64,000 bases of DNA from Megalopta genalis (Eukaryota > Arthropoda > Insecta > Hymenoptera > Halictidae), in the NCBI RefSeq assembly GCF_051020955.1, contig NW_027476113.1, forward strand, positions 1,303,501 through 1,367,500, read 5' to 3'. The notes under the pieces were generated by a model. That model did no database searches. It saw only the letters and a program-made list of their open reading frames with translations, and was not told where the DNA came from. Of the stretch, positions 31,151-42,529 are shown in pieces; within the stretch, counting starts at the first letter, position 1; every line of letters begins with the position of its first letter. Both the position numbers and the translations under genes were made by a program.

Positions 31151-34100
31151 TCATCTGCTCGGGGAGGGGGGCTCTAGGCGTGGGCGCACACGCCGCACCC
31201 CCCGCTCACGGCGACCCCGCTCGGCAGCCTCCTTCTGCAGCATCACCTCTTCGCAAAAGGCGATGGCTGCCGCCCATTTTCTCGGGCTCTCCAGCATGGC
31301 CCCAACTAAGCTGGAGAGAGCGAGGTCGCGACCAACTTCCCGTCTTAGGACTCGGCGCAGCACTGAAAAGGCGAGGCACACCTCCAGTGTATGCTGCGCC
31401 GAGTCCTCCTCCGCGCCACAGTGGTGGCACACCGTCGTCGCTTCCCGACCGATGCGACACAGGTAGACACCGAAGCAGCCATGCCCGGTGAATACCTGCG
31501 TCGCACGGTAGGAGAGCCTGCCAAACCGCCTCTCCCGCCACGAGGTGAAGTGCGGCAGGAGAGCCCCAGGGACGCGCTTGCCGGCATGGGAACAAAGCTC
31601 CGCATGCCATCTGGCGAGCGCAAGTCCCCGAGCCTGGAGCTCGAAGCACTGGACCGCCTCCTGCTCCGGCGGGTCCCACCGAGCCCGGCCAGCGATGCAT
31701 ATGCGCCTATAAACATAGGCGCGCATCGCCGCCTGCAGCTCGAAGGGAATTTCTCCCGCCAGAGCAAGCGCCGCCACGGTAGACCTGGTGCGGTAACCCC
31801 GTATGAGGCGAAGGGCCATTTGCCTCTGAAGCCGGCGCAACAACAAAGTGATGCGCCGGCTTGCCCTCGCGGACGGCGCCCAGATCGGGGCGCCGTACAA
31901 GGCCATGGACCGCACCACGCCTAGGTATAGGCGACGCACCATGTTATCCGGTCCCCCGAGATTGGGCAACAGGCGGCCGAGCGAGGCCGCCGCCCTCTCA
32001 ACCCGGGGGACGAGGCGGCCGAAATGCGCCCCGAATCTCCAGTGGCTGTCGAGGATCAGTCCGAGATACTTGATCTCGGACTTCACCTCGACGCAGGCTC
32101 CTCCAACCCAGATCCACGATCCGGTCGGTGGCCGCGACCGAGGCCGTCCAAACCAGACGGCCTCGGCCTTCTCCGGGTCCATCTTCAGCCCCAGATCGTG
32201 GATCTTCGCGACGACGGCTGCCACCGCAACCTCCGCTCGTCGGATGGTCCTCTCGAAGGTGTCCCCGACGGTGACCACCAACGTGTCGTCCGCATAGCAG
32301 ACAAGGGTGGCACCGTCGGGCAGGGAGGCCTTCTCCAGGACTGCGTTATATCCCAGGTCCCACAGGAGTGGTCCTAAGACGGACCCCTGTGGGACCCCGC
32401 AGTCCACTTCCCTCCGTATCGTCCCGTACCGGCCCGGGTATTCCACCCACCTGTCCCGCAGGTAGGCCCCGATCACCCGCCTCAGATAGGGAGGCACCTG
32501 GTGTTCAACCAGGGCCTCCCTAATGGCGGACCAGGGCAGGGTGTTGAACGCATTGACGATGTCGATCGACACCGCCAAGCACACCCCGCCCCGTGCCACG
32601 GCATTGTCCGAGAGGGACTTTAGACGGTCGATTGCGTCGACCGTCGATCGTCCCTCCCGGAAGCCGAACTGGCAGTCCGCCAGATCGGGGCCAACGCGGG
32701 ACAGGTGCCTGGCGAGGCGGGCAGCAATGATCTTCTCAAAGATCTTGCCCACCTCGTCCAGGAGGCAAATGGGCCGGTACGCGGAGGGAGAATCCGCAGG
32801 CCTCCCATCCTTCCTTAATAGGACCATCCGACTTCTCCTCCAGAGGTCCGGGAACACCCCGGAGCTTCTGAGCCTCCCGCCCAGGACGCTCATGGCAAGC
32901 AACCAGACCCGGCCGGGGATACCGTCCGGCCCCGGGGCAGTATTCTTGCCCCGAAGCCATTTGACAACCCCGGCCATTTCCTCCGGCGCGACCTCCAGAT
33001 CCGGGGACCACTCATGTCCCTCTAGCTGAGGGACGGGCCGGGACGCCTCCCCGCTGACGGGGAATAGCGCGTCCACGACCCGTCCGAGCATCCCCGGATC
33101 CAGGCTTTCCGTCAGAGGGGGCGCCCAGGGACGTAAACGTCCCATCGCCATTTTGTATGGGCGCCCCCACGGATCTCGGTTCAGAGACCCGAGAAAGTCG
33201 CGCCAGGCCTGGCTCTTCGCCTGCCTGATGGCCAGCTGCAGGGCGACCACCTTCTCCCTGTATCGCCCATACAGCTGGATAGCCAGCTCCACGTCGGAAC
33301 GTCGTCGTCGACGGGCGCGGGCGTACTGGCGTCGCGCGCGGACGCACTCTGTGCGTAAATCCGCTATCGCGCGCGACCACCAGTACACCGCCTTCCTCGG
33401 GAAGACCCTGGCCCGGGGCATGGCGACGTCGCAAATCGACGTCATTGCGCCCTGGAACCAATGGGCCTCCCTTGTCCCGTCGACTGGCCCGGCCGGTGTT
33501 GCCGGCCAGGCCACGACGTGGGCTGCCGCCATCAGAGCGTCCTGGTCGAGGCGCTTCAGCGCCCACCGCGGCTGAGGCGATCCCTCATCAGCGGGGCGAC
33601 GTCGGGGCGGCGGAGAGGCCGAGAACGATGTATCTGTGGTCGGACAGCGTCTCGACCTCCTCCGCCACCCTCCACCCCGTAATACGGCCCACGGCCGGGG
33701 GCGTTGCCCATGACAGGTCAACGATGGACCCCCCGTTATACCGCACGCACGTATGGACCGATCCCGTGTTTAGGAGACAGAGCCCGAGTCCCGCCGCCCA
33801 ATCAAGCACCTCCCGGCCCCTCGGGTCCGTCCTGGGGGAACCCCAAGCTGAAGACTTGGCGTTGAAGTCCCCCAGGACCAGCACCGGACGTGGCTGGCAG
33901 CGAGAGACGCATCTCCCCACCACGTCCAGATACTGTTCATACTCCTCGAGGGACCACCTCGGAGGTGCGTAGATCGCCACAACCACGGTGCCGCCCCAGT
34001 CAACGGCCAGGTATCCCCGGCCGCGCTCGATAACGGAGCACGCCGGGGACCCCGGCCGGCCTGCCCATATTATAACGGCGGAGCCGTCCAAGTCCCCCAT

Positions 34101-34244
34101 CCAATGTGGATGGTCGGGGACCCGGTACGGCTCCGCCGCTACGGCCAACCCGGCACCCCGCTCGGCCAGGAATTGCACAAAAAGGTCTTGTGCCCTGACC
34201 GAGCGGTTCAGGTTGGCCTGAATAATAGGGCCAGTAGGCCCCAT
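31151..34244 (-). pseudogene. LINE copy 2 ORF2, frameshifted
   Basis: ATG at 34244. The endonuclease is intact to about 33600, where 11 bp present in copy 1 (one unit of a short GACGCCCC-like duplication) are missing, shifting the frame. The rest (RT with YADDT, CCHC near the end) is open to 31151. The lysine codon that is a stop in copy 1 is intact here. A deletion of a few residues also occurs near 32860. Confidence 0.88.
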
Positions 34245-36352
34245 TACTCCGGTGCCTCTATCTCCATCGCCGCCGCGGGAGCGGTGGCGTCTGGGGTTTT
34301 ATCAGCCCCAACCGCCCCCGCGGGCGCGACGGTGGCATCCTTGGGTGCCGAATCCTTTTTATTAGGAGCTGCCACGGCGGCTGCCGCCTTGGCCGTCGTG
34401 GTTCTCCTCCCCCTGCTTCCTCTGCCGCGTCTCGCGCTGGCAGGGCACGCCCGGCTGCCGAGGCGGTGGCCGGCCGGCTTGCCAGCACCCGTGCAAAGCG
34501 GGCACTTTGGCTTTTCAGTGCAGCCAGCCACCTTATGGTCCTGACTGCCGCACCCGAAACAGCAGCCGGACCGATCCTCGGCCGCAGTGCACCGCTGCCT
34601 CGTGTGGCCTAAGCCAAAGCAGCGGTAGTACTGCAAGGGCCGGGCGCTGAGGGCCTCCACTGTCGCCTGGGTCCAGCCCACTGTCAGTTTGCCGGCGATC
34701 GCAACTTTGCGTGCGGCCGCAGCAGGGCACTGGACCCAGAGGGTGCCCAAACCAGAGGGGGAAGACCGGATTTCGCCGGTCCTCACATCCCCCCGGTCGC
34801 ACCCTCCCACACGGGCGACAGCTGCGGCGACCTCCACCGGCGTGGTCGAGTCGACCAGGCCGCGCACCCTAAGGTCGGCCTTTTTGATTGGGCGCGCGAC
34901 CTTCACGCCGGTCCCTGCCAGCGCATCAGCCATCTTAGAGGCCAGGGCAGTGGCCTTGGCTGCTCCATCAGCTCCGGGGACCTCTAAAATTATTGCCCCC
35001 GTCACCGCTCTCCTCGGCTTCAGCGAGACGATGCCAATTTCTGCCAGGTCTATTTTGGAACTGGCAGTGGCCATCGCCTCGGCGTAACTCATCGCCCCGC
35101 CGGCCGGTACCGTTAGAGTAACGGCAGCAGTGCGGGGCGGACGCGGCGACAGGGGAGCCCTTTTGGGAGCAGCCGGTGCCACCCGCCTCGCCGCCCTCTG
35201 GGTCAAAGCAGCCTTGGCAGCTGCCGCAGGTTTATCTGCGGCAGCCGCCCTTTTGGCCTTCCGGCCAACTACCTTTGACCACACCTCAGTTGGAGGTGTG
35301 GTGGAGGGCGGCGCAACAGTAGGGGCGGGCTGCATTTGTGTCGCCTTAGCGACCACAGTCCCTCCCCCACTGCCACCCTTTTTCTTTCCCCCCCTCCTGT
35401 CCATCGGCAGGGGTGGGGCGGACGGCACGGGTGCCGCCGATCGTGGGCCTCGCACCCGCGGGACCAGCTCCCTTCTGAACGATGCCAATTTGGCATCGAT
35501 AAGGGAGCCGATCTGTGCCAGCAAATCTGCTGGCACAGCCGCGGGTGGGGGCGAGGACCCTCCTCGCCCAGGGGACTGGGGCCCCCGAGCGCCGATATCC
35601 GGCAGCAATCCCTTGCCCCCACAAGAGGGCAGCGGCGGAGCCATCCCGGCAACAGCCGGCCCCGCCTCCACCGCTTGACGGAGTCGGTCGACTTCAGCCC
35701 GCAACTCCGCCAACTGCTCCCTGAATTGGGCATTCTCGGCTTCCAACAGCCGGGTGGCGCTGGGAGCCGACCGAACTGCCAGCTCCGCAACGCCCACCCG
35801 GCTGCTCAGGGCCGCCGCCCGGAGGGACCACACCGCACTGGCCTTCAGTCCCGTCGCAGCACTGGAGATTCTGGCCACATCGCCCAGGCACTCCATTACT
35901 GCTGCCGCAACGTCACGCGTCGGGCGGCCCCGGAAATCCGCAGCGACCTCAACCTCATCCGGCAGCGGGTCGCTGGATCTCGCAGGCCTCGGCCCCGGGG
36001 CAGCCGGGTCGAAAATGCCCGCTATGAGGCTTCTATCAGCCTCAGCCTGTCTGCGTTTGGCCTCTTGGAGGCCAACGTATTCCCCGGTCGTCGGTGGCCG
36101 GCCCCGTTTCCTCCTGGAGGTGCCCGGGACGCTCTGCGACGAGTGGTGGGAGGAGACGGAGAAGTCCGACTCCTCCCCCCCGTCGCAGTCGCCAAGGCCC
36201 TCCGCAGGCCTCTTTGTGCCGCGTGTGGCAGAAAGCCTCCGCGACACCGGCTCTACATATCGTTCTAGGCGCACGATTGGCTCGCACGCCTCTCCCTCTC
36301 GCTCGTTACCCCCCTCCCCGGTTGTTTTGAAAAATAAGAATCCATAGTTCAT
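34244..36352 (-). CDS. LINE copy 2 ORF1 (gag-like)
   Basis: ATG at 36352 (MNYGFLFFKTTGEGGNERE); about 702 aa in one open frame. Same layout as copy 1: low-complexity Ala/Pro region, RRM-like segment and three CCHC knuckles. It ends TAATG, overlapping the ORF2 start by one base, as in copy 1. In the first knuckle CYRC is replaced by YYRC. Confidence 0.85.
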   Translation of the reverse strand: MNYGFLFFKTTGEGGNEREGEACEPIVRLERYVEPVSRRLSATRGTKRPAEGLGDCDGGEESDFSVSSHHSSQSVPGTSRRKRGRPPTTGEYVGLQEAKRRQAEADRSLIAGIFDPAAPGPRPARSSDPLPDEVEVAADFRGRPTRDVAAAVMECLGDVARISSAATGLKASAVWSLRAAALSSRVGVAELAVRSAPSATRLLEAENAQFREQLAELRAEVDRLRQAVEAGPAVAGMAPPLPSCGGKGLLPDIGARGPQSPGRGGSSPPPAAVPADLLAQIGSLIDAKLASFRRELVPRVRGPRSAAPVPSAPPLPMDRRGGKKKGGSGGGTVVAKATQMQPAPTVAPPSTTPPTEVWSKVVGRKAKRAAAADKPAAAAKAALTQRAARRVAPAAPKRAPLSPRPPRTAAVTLTVPAGGAMSYAEAMATASSKIDLAEIGIVSLKPRRAVTGAIILEVPGADGAAKATALASKMADALAGTGVKVARPIKKADLRVRGLVDSTTPVEVAAAVARVGGCDRGDVRTGEIRSSPSGLGTLWVQCPAAAARKVAIAGKLTVGWTQATVEALSARPLQYYRCFGLGHTRQRCTAAEDRSGCCFGCGSQDHKVAGCTEKPKCPLCTGAGKPAGHRLGSRACPASARRGRGSRGRRTTTAKAAAAVAAPNKKDSAPKDATVAPAGAVGADKTPDATAPAAAMEIEAPE

Positions 36353-36770
36353 CCCACGAGTGTGGTCGGAAAGGAGGTCACCCCGGGTAGAGCCGCCATA
36401 CCCGGGGAAGGCTAATACGCCCGGGGGGTCGCCAGGTACCCCGGGGTTGTCCGCTAACGATTGGTGCACCCACCAACCATAGCTGGCGCTTACTCCAGCT
36501 ACGCCCTCTTCACCGCGCAACACTGCTTGGGGCTAGGGATTTTTCAGAGAGGTTGTCATCCTCGCGGTCCGGCCGGTTAAGGCAAGACCCCCGTTCCTGT
36601 AAAACATGACCACAGGTTTACGGTATATGTCCGACTTTAGTTGGCCCCTCACCTCAAGCCACTCCGGCTAGGTAGAACCTGCCAGGGAATAAAATCCCCG
36701 CCGGCACAGCCTTGAGGATCATTAGGGCACGAAGCCCCTCCACCACGACAAGGTAGCGGACACGGGGGGG

Positions 36771-36848
36771 ACGGTAGGAGAGCCTGCCAAACCGCCTCTC
36801 CCGCCACGAGGTGAAGTGCGGCAGGAGAGCCCCAGGGACGCGCTCGCC
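36771..36848 (-). mobile_element. 78-bp LINE ORF2 fragment attached to the 5' end of copy 2
   Basis: Nearly identical to 31507-31584, i.e. the ORF2 segment encoding the Arg-rich region before the CCHC motif, in the same orientation. It abuts the first C of copy 2 with no spacer. Confidence 0.85.
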
Positions 36849-36851
36849 TAT

Positions 36852-37240
36852 CTACCTCAATTGATTGAGTTCTCTCATCTCTTTACAGTTTCCGCATCTG
36901 GTTCTTAGTGATGATAGCTGGCCTTCTACCTTCTCGTAGTCCTTTCTGAGTTCGTTGGTGTCAAATATCGTGATGATATTCCATGTCTCGTGGTATATTC
37001 TAGCCGGCCCCAGCAGTTCTACGTAAATCGTCGAGTCGTTCAGTGACTCGATACGAATCTCGGCTTCTACCAGGGAGAGGCTAGTCAATTGAATCAGAGC
37101 TAGTAGCATCTGAAACAGAAAAGTAAGGCCGTATGTTATCCGTATGTGCCTTCTGTAATCGTTCATTGACTTCCAAGGTGACGTTATTGTTCTTGCCATA
37201 TGGCCTTTGATCAACACTTGATCTCCCTGGCGGTATACCA
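36852..37240 (-). pseudogene. Env-like (fusion-protein type) gene, 5' part
   Basis: After the integrase C-terminus comes a hydrophobic segment (TYGLTFLFQMLLALIQLTSL) that would serve as a signal peptide, then an ectodomain start with LLGPARIYHETWNIIT, typical of insect Gypsy env proteins. It breaks at 36849 where LINE copy 2 is inserted. The TAG at 36852-36854 is near the junction. Confidence 0.7.
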
Positions 37241-39660
37241 GGTGTGTACGTACACGCTTAGAATCATGACGTTCTTTACTGCATCTCTTGCTCTCCTCTA
37301 ATCTTTCTCTAGCGGCCTGAATCAACTGGTCGTGTCGTTTCCTCCATTTGGTTACCAAGATTTCATAGGTTGTGCCTGGAGTGGAGCTAACTGCTGATGG
37401 TACGTTAGCCGTTCGTCCAAACGTCAGTTCGAAAGGTGTCCGTCCGGTAGATTCGTGGACACTAGTGTTGTAGGCGAGTGTGATGGGCTTTATAACTTCG
37501 TCTCATTCGAGTTCTGTGTGCTCCGCTGTGGCTGTTTTTAGGAGATCTTGAATCACTGCATGAGCTCGTTCAAGCGATCCGTTGCTTTGTGGGTGCCAAG
37601 AGGTTGTCTGGATATGTTGTATCCCGAGATTTTCCTCAAACTCTTGCATTACCTGGCCGATAAAGTTTGCACCTTGATCGGTGAGTATAGCTTTTGGTGT
37701 TGAAAATGTGTATACATAGTTTTCGAGTAACCTGTTGACCACGTCTTCTGCTCTGGTCGCAGTGAGGGGAACGAGTATGAGGTATTTCGTGAGCTTATCC
37801 TGGATGCTGACGATATGTCGGTTGTTTCTCTGTGTGACTGGCAGTGGTCCGAATATATCCATAGCGATTTTGTCATTAGGTTGTAGTGGTGTATCTGTAA
37901 TAATGGCGGGATGTGCGAATGGCGTACGTTGTGTTTTGTTGCGTTGACACACGTCGCAGGTCGTAATGTATCGCTTTACGTCCTCGTCCATTCCTCTCCA
38001 ATTGTAGTTCATTTTGATTCTTCGAAGTGTCCTTGTTTCCCCAAAGTGTCCACTTGTCGGCGTACCATGATTTTCTGAGATGATCAGTTGCTTTTCTTCT
38101 GATGTGAGCCTTGTGTTTCGCTTGGTTGGGACAGCGGTTTTCTTCTTTTCTTCAGCCGTGAATTGCAGCATCGCAAACAGGCGGTCTTGCTCTCGCGGCG
38201 TGAACTGTTCGGAGATGGTGATATAGATTTTATTTCTCCGCTGTTTCCAAAATGAGGCTTCGTGAAGGTAATTAATCCACGCTTCCTCGTTGAACGTTTC
38301 TCGTGGGGTGAGAATCACGTCTTGCTTGTCAGTGGCCACGTAGCTGGCTATTGAAGGCGTCTCGACTGCCTCCCAAGCGACGAACCGTGCCCATGGGGTT
38401 GAACTCTGTTGTTGTATGAGTTCGTCCAGTTCTTTATTGGTCATGTTCACCCTGGACAGGGCGTCGGCGGCTTGGTTTTCTTTTCCCTTTTTGTAGTCAA
38501 TGTCGTAGTCGTGGCTCTCGAGTAGCAGTCTCCATCTCAGCAATCTTGATGATGGGCCCTTGACGCTCATCAGCCAGACCAGTGCCTTGTGGTCGGTTTG
38601 AATTTTAAATTTTCTTCCTAGCAGGTACTGTCTGAGGCAACGTATCGCCCATACGACGACGAGCATTTCCTTTTCTGTTGTCGAGTAATTAATCTCGGCA
38701 GGGTTCAGCGTTTTCGAGACGTAGCAGCACGGGTGTCCTTCCTGTGAGAGGACTGCTCCGATACCATAGTTGGATGCATCGGTTGTCAAAGTGAACTGCT
38801 TCGAGAAATTCGGGTATCGTAATACCGGGCTCTTCGTGAGGTGCTGCTTTAGTGTGTCGAATGCGTGTTGGCATTCTTCTGTCCATTCCCACTGTTTGTC
38901 CTGCTTCGTCAGATCTGTGAGTGGTTTGGCTATTTTGGAGAAATCTTTAATAAACTTACGATAATATCCAGCTAAACCGAGGAAACTCTTTACTTCCTTT
39001 GATGTACTGGGCTGTTTGTAATTCCTGACAGCTTCTATCTTGACTTCATTCGGTTTGACACCATCTTTGGTTATGGTGTGTCCGAGGTATTCCAATTCGG
39101 GTCGGAAGAGTTCGCATTTATCTGGCTGTAACTTTAAACCGGTGGCTCGCAAGCGCTCCAGTAGTATTACCAGATTTTCCTTATGTTCTTGGATCGTAGA
39201 TCCGTACACCGCTATGTCGTCGAGATACACGAAGCACGTCTTGCCAATTAAACCTCGTAAGGCTTGGTCCATCATCCTCTGGAACGTGGCGGGCGCGTTC
39301 TTCAGTCCAAAGGGCATGCGGTTGTATTCGAAGTGCCTCTCGGGCGTTGAGAAAGCCGTGTATTTTTTGCTTTCTTCGTGCATTGGGATTTGATGAAATC
39401 CGGCGGATAAATCAAATGCACTAAAGAATTTCGCGTTTCCCAGATGATCAAGAATATCTTCGATGACGGGCAGCGGATAGGCATCTTGTGCTGTTCGTTC
39501 GTTTAATCGACGGAAGTCTATGACGATTCTCCACTTTTGTTTTCCTGTTGCTTCGATCTTCTTTGGTACGACCCAGAGCGGAGAGTTGTATGGCGACTCC
39601 GAATTCGCGATGATTCTTTTGTTCATCATTTCGCTCACCTGTTTCCTGATCTCGTGCTTG
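36852..39660 (-). pseudogene. Gypsy RT-RNase H-integrase, running into env
   Basis: Reverse transcriptase: NSPLWVVPKKI, FSAFDLSAGFHQIPM and catalytic FVYLDDIAVYG. RNase H: LTTDASNYGIGAVLS, YSTTEKEMLVV, TDHKALVWLM. Integrase: H2C2 zinc domain (SGHFGETRTLRRIK ... CDVCQRN), MDIFGPLPV, LTDQGANFIG and NGSLERAHAVI as the DDE triad. A TGA at 37503-37505 interrupts the integrase. The same frame continues past the GPY-like domain (LVYRQGDQVLIKGH) into the start of env without a stop. Confidence 0.88.
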
Positions 39661-39684
39661 TGGGCTTCCGGTGGTCGGTAGCTC

Positions 39685-40404
39685 TTAATGTTGATCGGTC
39701 TCGTCCGTCAACTCTATGCGGTGCTCCGTTAGTCTCGTCTGTGGGTGTTCATCTCCAGGGAGGTGAAATACATCGGAATAGGAGGCCAATATCTTCCAGA
39801 TGCTGTATCTTAGGTCGGCTTCTATGTGTTGTAACCGTGTATTGTCTCGTAGGAGCTTCACTCGTCCGGCTATGCTGGTGTCGTTATTCTTCTGGTGGTC
39901 TTCTTTTACGTCTATCTTCGTAACTCGAAACGTGTCGTCGGTGATCTCTCTTTCGGAGTCACTGGCATTTGTCACGTATGTGGAGATTTGTCCGTTATTT
40001 GCTTCGTGAAGCGAGAGGTCTCCAGTAATTAAATTTTCGCATAGCACGATGCCGTTCTTGATATTCGTCGTAAAGCAAACCTTAACGCTCGTGTGTGCCG
40101 GGATCTTGGCGTTCTCGGTGTGCAACTTCGGGGATTTATTGTCCAGCTGAAGGTTTTCCTTGGTTAGTTTCCAGTTGTACTGGTCGAGGAATGGTAGTCC
40201 GACTATCCCGTCTTCCACCAATGGGCATTCTTTAGTAATGACGTGAAATTTGGAGGTCTTACCAAATATGGTCAATTCCAATACCTTCCTGCAGGTGTAG
40301 GTGCTGTTACCCATTGTGAATTTCTTTACCTCGGCGTACCGATGATAAGCTTGGGCGGCGTTTTCTTTCATTAGGTTGATATCTGCGCCGGTGTCGACTA
40401 ACAT
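39685..40404 (-). pseudogene. Gypsy aspartic protease region
   Basis: MLVDTGADINLMKENAA is the retropepsin active site (DTGA), followed by VEDGIVGLPFLDQYN. It is in frame with gag apart from the TAA in the zinc knuckle. It ends at 39685, where a 1-nt shift separates it from RT; in relatives protease and RT are fused, so I read this as a mutation rather than programmed frameshifting. Confidence 0.75.
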
Positions 40405-40590
40405 TCGTCGAGTTTGGCCGTTGACCCGAAACCATATGCTCCGAAGTGTTGTTCCGGATCGATTGACTCCTGGTTTTCGTTGACCGACTCTTCTTCGACT
40501 GTTTCCGTTTTGGTTGCTCGATTGCTCGGTGGCGGTCTTCCGTAGCCGAAAATTCTGATGTTTACGGAAACAGTCGGCCTCAGTATGTCC

Positions 40591-41606
40591 TTATCGTCTG
40601 CAATGTGTGCATTGCGTTGCGGTTCGTTGACCTCGCATTGACTCGGATGGTCGTGGTCGGACTGGTGGACGAGGTGTCGGTGGGCCCCTATTAGGTGTCG
40701 GTTGTTTAGTTGCAAGGTCTCGTTGTTGATTCTGCTTTTTCTCGCGGTTGCGGAGCTTGATTGTGAGCGCCTTTGTACGTGCCTCCTCGATATTACGCGG
40801 CATCGCGTCTTCCACGCGGTTGGCGAATTCTTCGCGCAATTCATTGATGTAGGTTCGCACAGCAGCTTCTTCCTCGATTTGCAACACAATCCTGCGTTTA
40901 GTGGGTAGTCTGTGCTCCGCTTCGATGGCATAGCGAAGTTCATTCCACTTTCCATTATACCTCTGGGAGTATGAATTGACCGATTCTGCATCTCTTTGGC
41001 GGATTTGTCTGAGCCGTGTTTTACAGATTTCGGTTGAGGCGGCTCCTGTAATGTTGCGTCGTAACGCGGCATACAGGCCCTCGTATGTTTCGATAGTTTC
41101 AAATCGAATGGCGTCCCAGGCGTTGTCTTTGATTTTCTCGGCCAAGATTAGGTCAAGCAGTATGCATGGTCGAGTTGCTCGTGAGCGGGCTCTTCTTACC
41201 TGGCGGATAAGGTCCTCGACTCCCATATCACCGGTGCCTCTTATTCCTCTAACTGTTCGTATTGATTCGGATGTGGGCTCATCAACTCATTGTCTTGGTA
41301 TGTCGACTCACCTGGTGGGGGACGTTGAAGCGACGCGTTATCTATCCCTCTGTTACCTGCCTGTTCCTCGTCCGATGTGACGTCACTGGCTGGTTGCTGG
41401 TGTGTCGGGCGTGGCTGTTGGACAGGGCCTTCGTCCTCTGTTACCAACCCAAGGGTTCTTCTTCCCAGGTCGTCTATTTCTTCTTGGCGTTTGCGGTTCT
41501 CTTCTTTAGTGTAAATCGCGAGTTTCGTAATCATTTCGCGTATAGCTTTCATCTCACTCTGCAGGCTGGGAGTCTCAGCCTCTATTGGCGATGTGGCTCG
41601 TGACAT
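40591..41606 (-). pseudogene. Gypsy gag, frameshifted
   Basis: ATG at 41606 gives an N-terminal helical region ending at 41241; the capsid-like part continues in another frame from about 41260 (MGVEDLIRQVRRARSR..., AAVRTYINELREEFANRVED). The zinc knuckle (CTHCRR, stop, GHTEADC) is interrupted by a TAA at 40591-40593, after which the same frame leads into the protease. One indel and one stop therefore disable it. Confidence 0.7.
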
Positions 41607-41903
41607 TTTCGGTGGTGTAGTATAGAGCAGATGTACTCTGGTATTCGAATAGTAATCGGTTTCGGTATTCGAGCTCGTGGAAGATAGTATGGAACTCCGC
41701 AGTTCGCGATAGCGTTTAAATAATGAGTCCAGGGTTTTTACCTTGCTTTAGGTGATTCCTGATTCGGCAGGGGGTGTCCTGCTGCTGCGTAGTGGTCCTT
41801 TTGCCTGTTTTGTGTTTCGCTCTCCTGTTCTTCACACAAATATCCGTGCCGTTGATCTCCGTAGATTGATCGTAGCAGACGGATCCTGGCAGGATCACCA
41901 AAT

Positions 41904-42202
41904 TGTTACGCAGGGTTTGAATGACTTCGCTTTTTAAAAGGAGCTGGAAAGCTATGGCTTTTCAGCGTATGTTTATTTTACATCAGTTTTATAAAATTGA
42001 TACATTTAGAGTGGGAACTTTTACACTGTGTTCGATGTTCCGGGCCGATTATAAGAATGTCACTGCCCGCACGCATAATTAATGGCCTATTTATACCTGT
42101 GTCTTATCTCTTTAAGAGTGGGGGAGGAAGGGTCATCGTTACAATACCTGTGTCTTATCTCTTTTAGAGATTAAGAGTGGGGGAGGAAGGATCATCGTTA
42201 CA
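41904..42202 (-). repeat. 5' LTR of the Gypsy element
   Basis: 299 bp, TGTAACGATGATCC...GCGTAACA on the minus strand. Two bases further in comes TGGTGATCCTGCCAGGATCC, a candidate tRNA primer-binding site beginning with the usual TGG. Confidence 0.9.
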
Positions 42203-42207
42203 GCCGT

Positions 42208-42517
42208 GACGCGGCGGTGCGGGGTGCGGCCCCTCGCACCGCTGAATCAAGAAGATTCAAGGGGGGAGGATTCATCTCCCCCCGGGACGCGGCCGGCCAC
42301 CGCTTTTCCATCCTGGCGGCCGGCCAGGCGAGGGGGAGCCCTAGTAGTGTTCTACAAGAGTTCCCGTGGCTCCCCCGTAATCCGCCAGCGACAGGCACAG
42401 TGTCCCTAGGTCGCCGTAGGGACTTTAGCGGGTCAAACCTTGCACTACACCCGCTCCGCTCCCTCGGGCGGGGCGGGGGTGTTTGGTCAGCAGATATTCC
42501 CCCACGTTAAAAAAAAA
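42208..42517 (+). mobile_element. LINE copy 3, part right of the Gypsy insertion, with A-tail
   Basis: Continues 29126-29261 after removal of the Gypsy element and one copy of its 5-bp duplication (GCCGT). Ends in nine As followed by the 12-bp duplication GTGTTTCAGTGA. Confidence 0.85.
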
Positions 42518-42529
42518 GTGTTTCAGTGA

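Larger units (their letters stand above)
30835..36770 (-). mobile_element. Full-length R1-clade LINE, copy 2, inside env
   Basis: Minus-strand copy with the same start (seven Cs, 36770) and the same 3' UTR and A-tail (T-run 30835-30844). It closely resembles copy 1 throughout. No long target duplication is visible; at most 3 bp (GAT). Upstream of its first base lies a 78-bp piece of ORF2 (36771-36848). Confidence 0.92.
29262..42202 (-). mobile_element. Env-bearing Gypsy LTR retrotransposon (errantivirus-like), minus strand
   Basis: Two 299-bp LTRs (TG...CA) in direct orientation bound gag, protease, RT-RNase H, integrase and an env-like gene. A 5-bp duplication GCCGT lies at 29257-29261 and 42203-42207. 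Without the nested LINE (30835-36848) it is about 6.9 kb, normal for this group. The LTRs differ at about 11 positions by eye. It has frameshifts and stops in gag, between protease and RT, and in integrase, so it is defective. Confidence 0.92.

Noticed and set aside
30588..37240. A host gene encoding a fusion-type glycoprotein
   Set aside because: It lies between integrase and the 3' LTR of a Gypsy element, so it is that element's env gene, split by a LINE.
39638..39700. Programmed frameshift between Gypsy protease and RT
   Set aside because: Related env-bearing Gypsy elements fuse protease and RT in one frame, no slippery heptamer is evident, and the element has other inactivating lesions.
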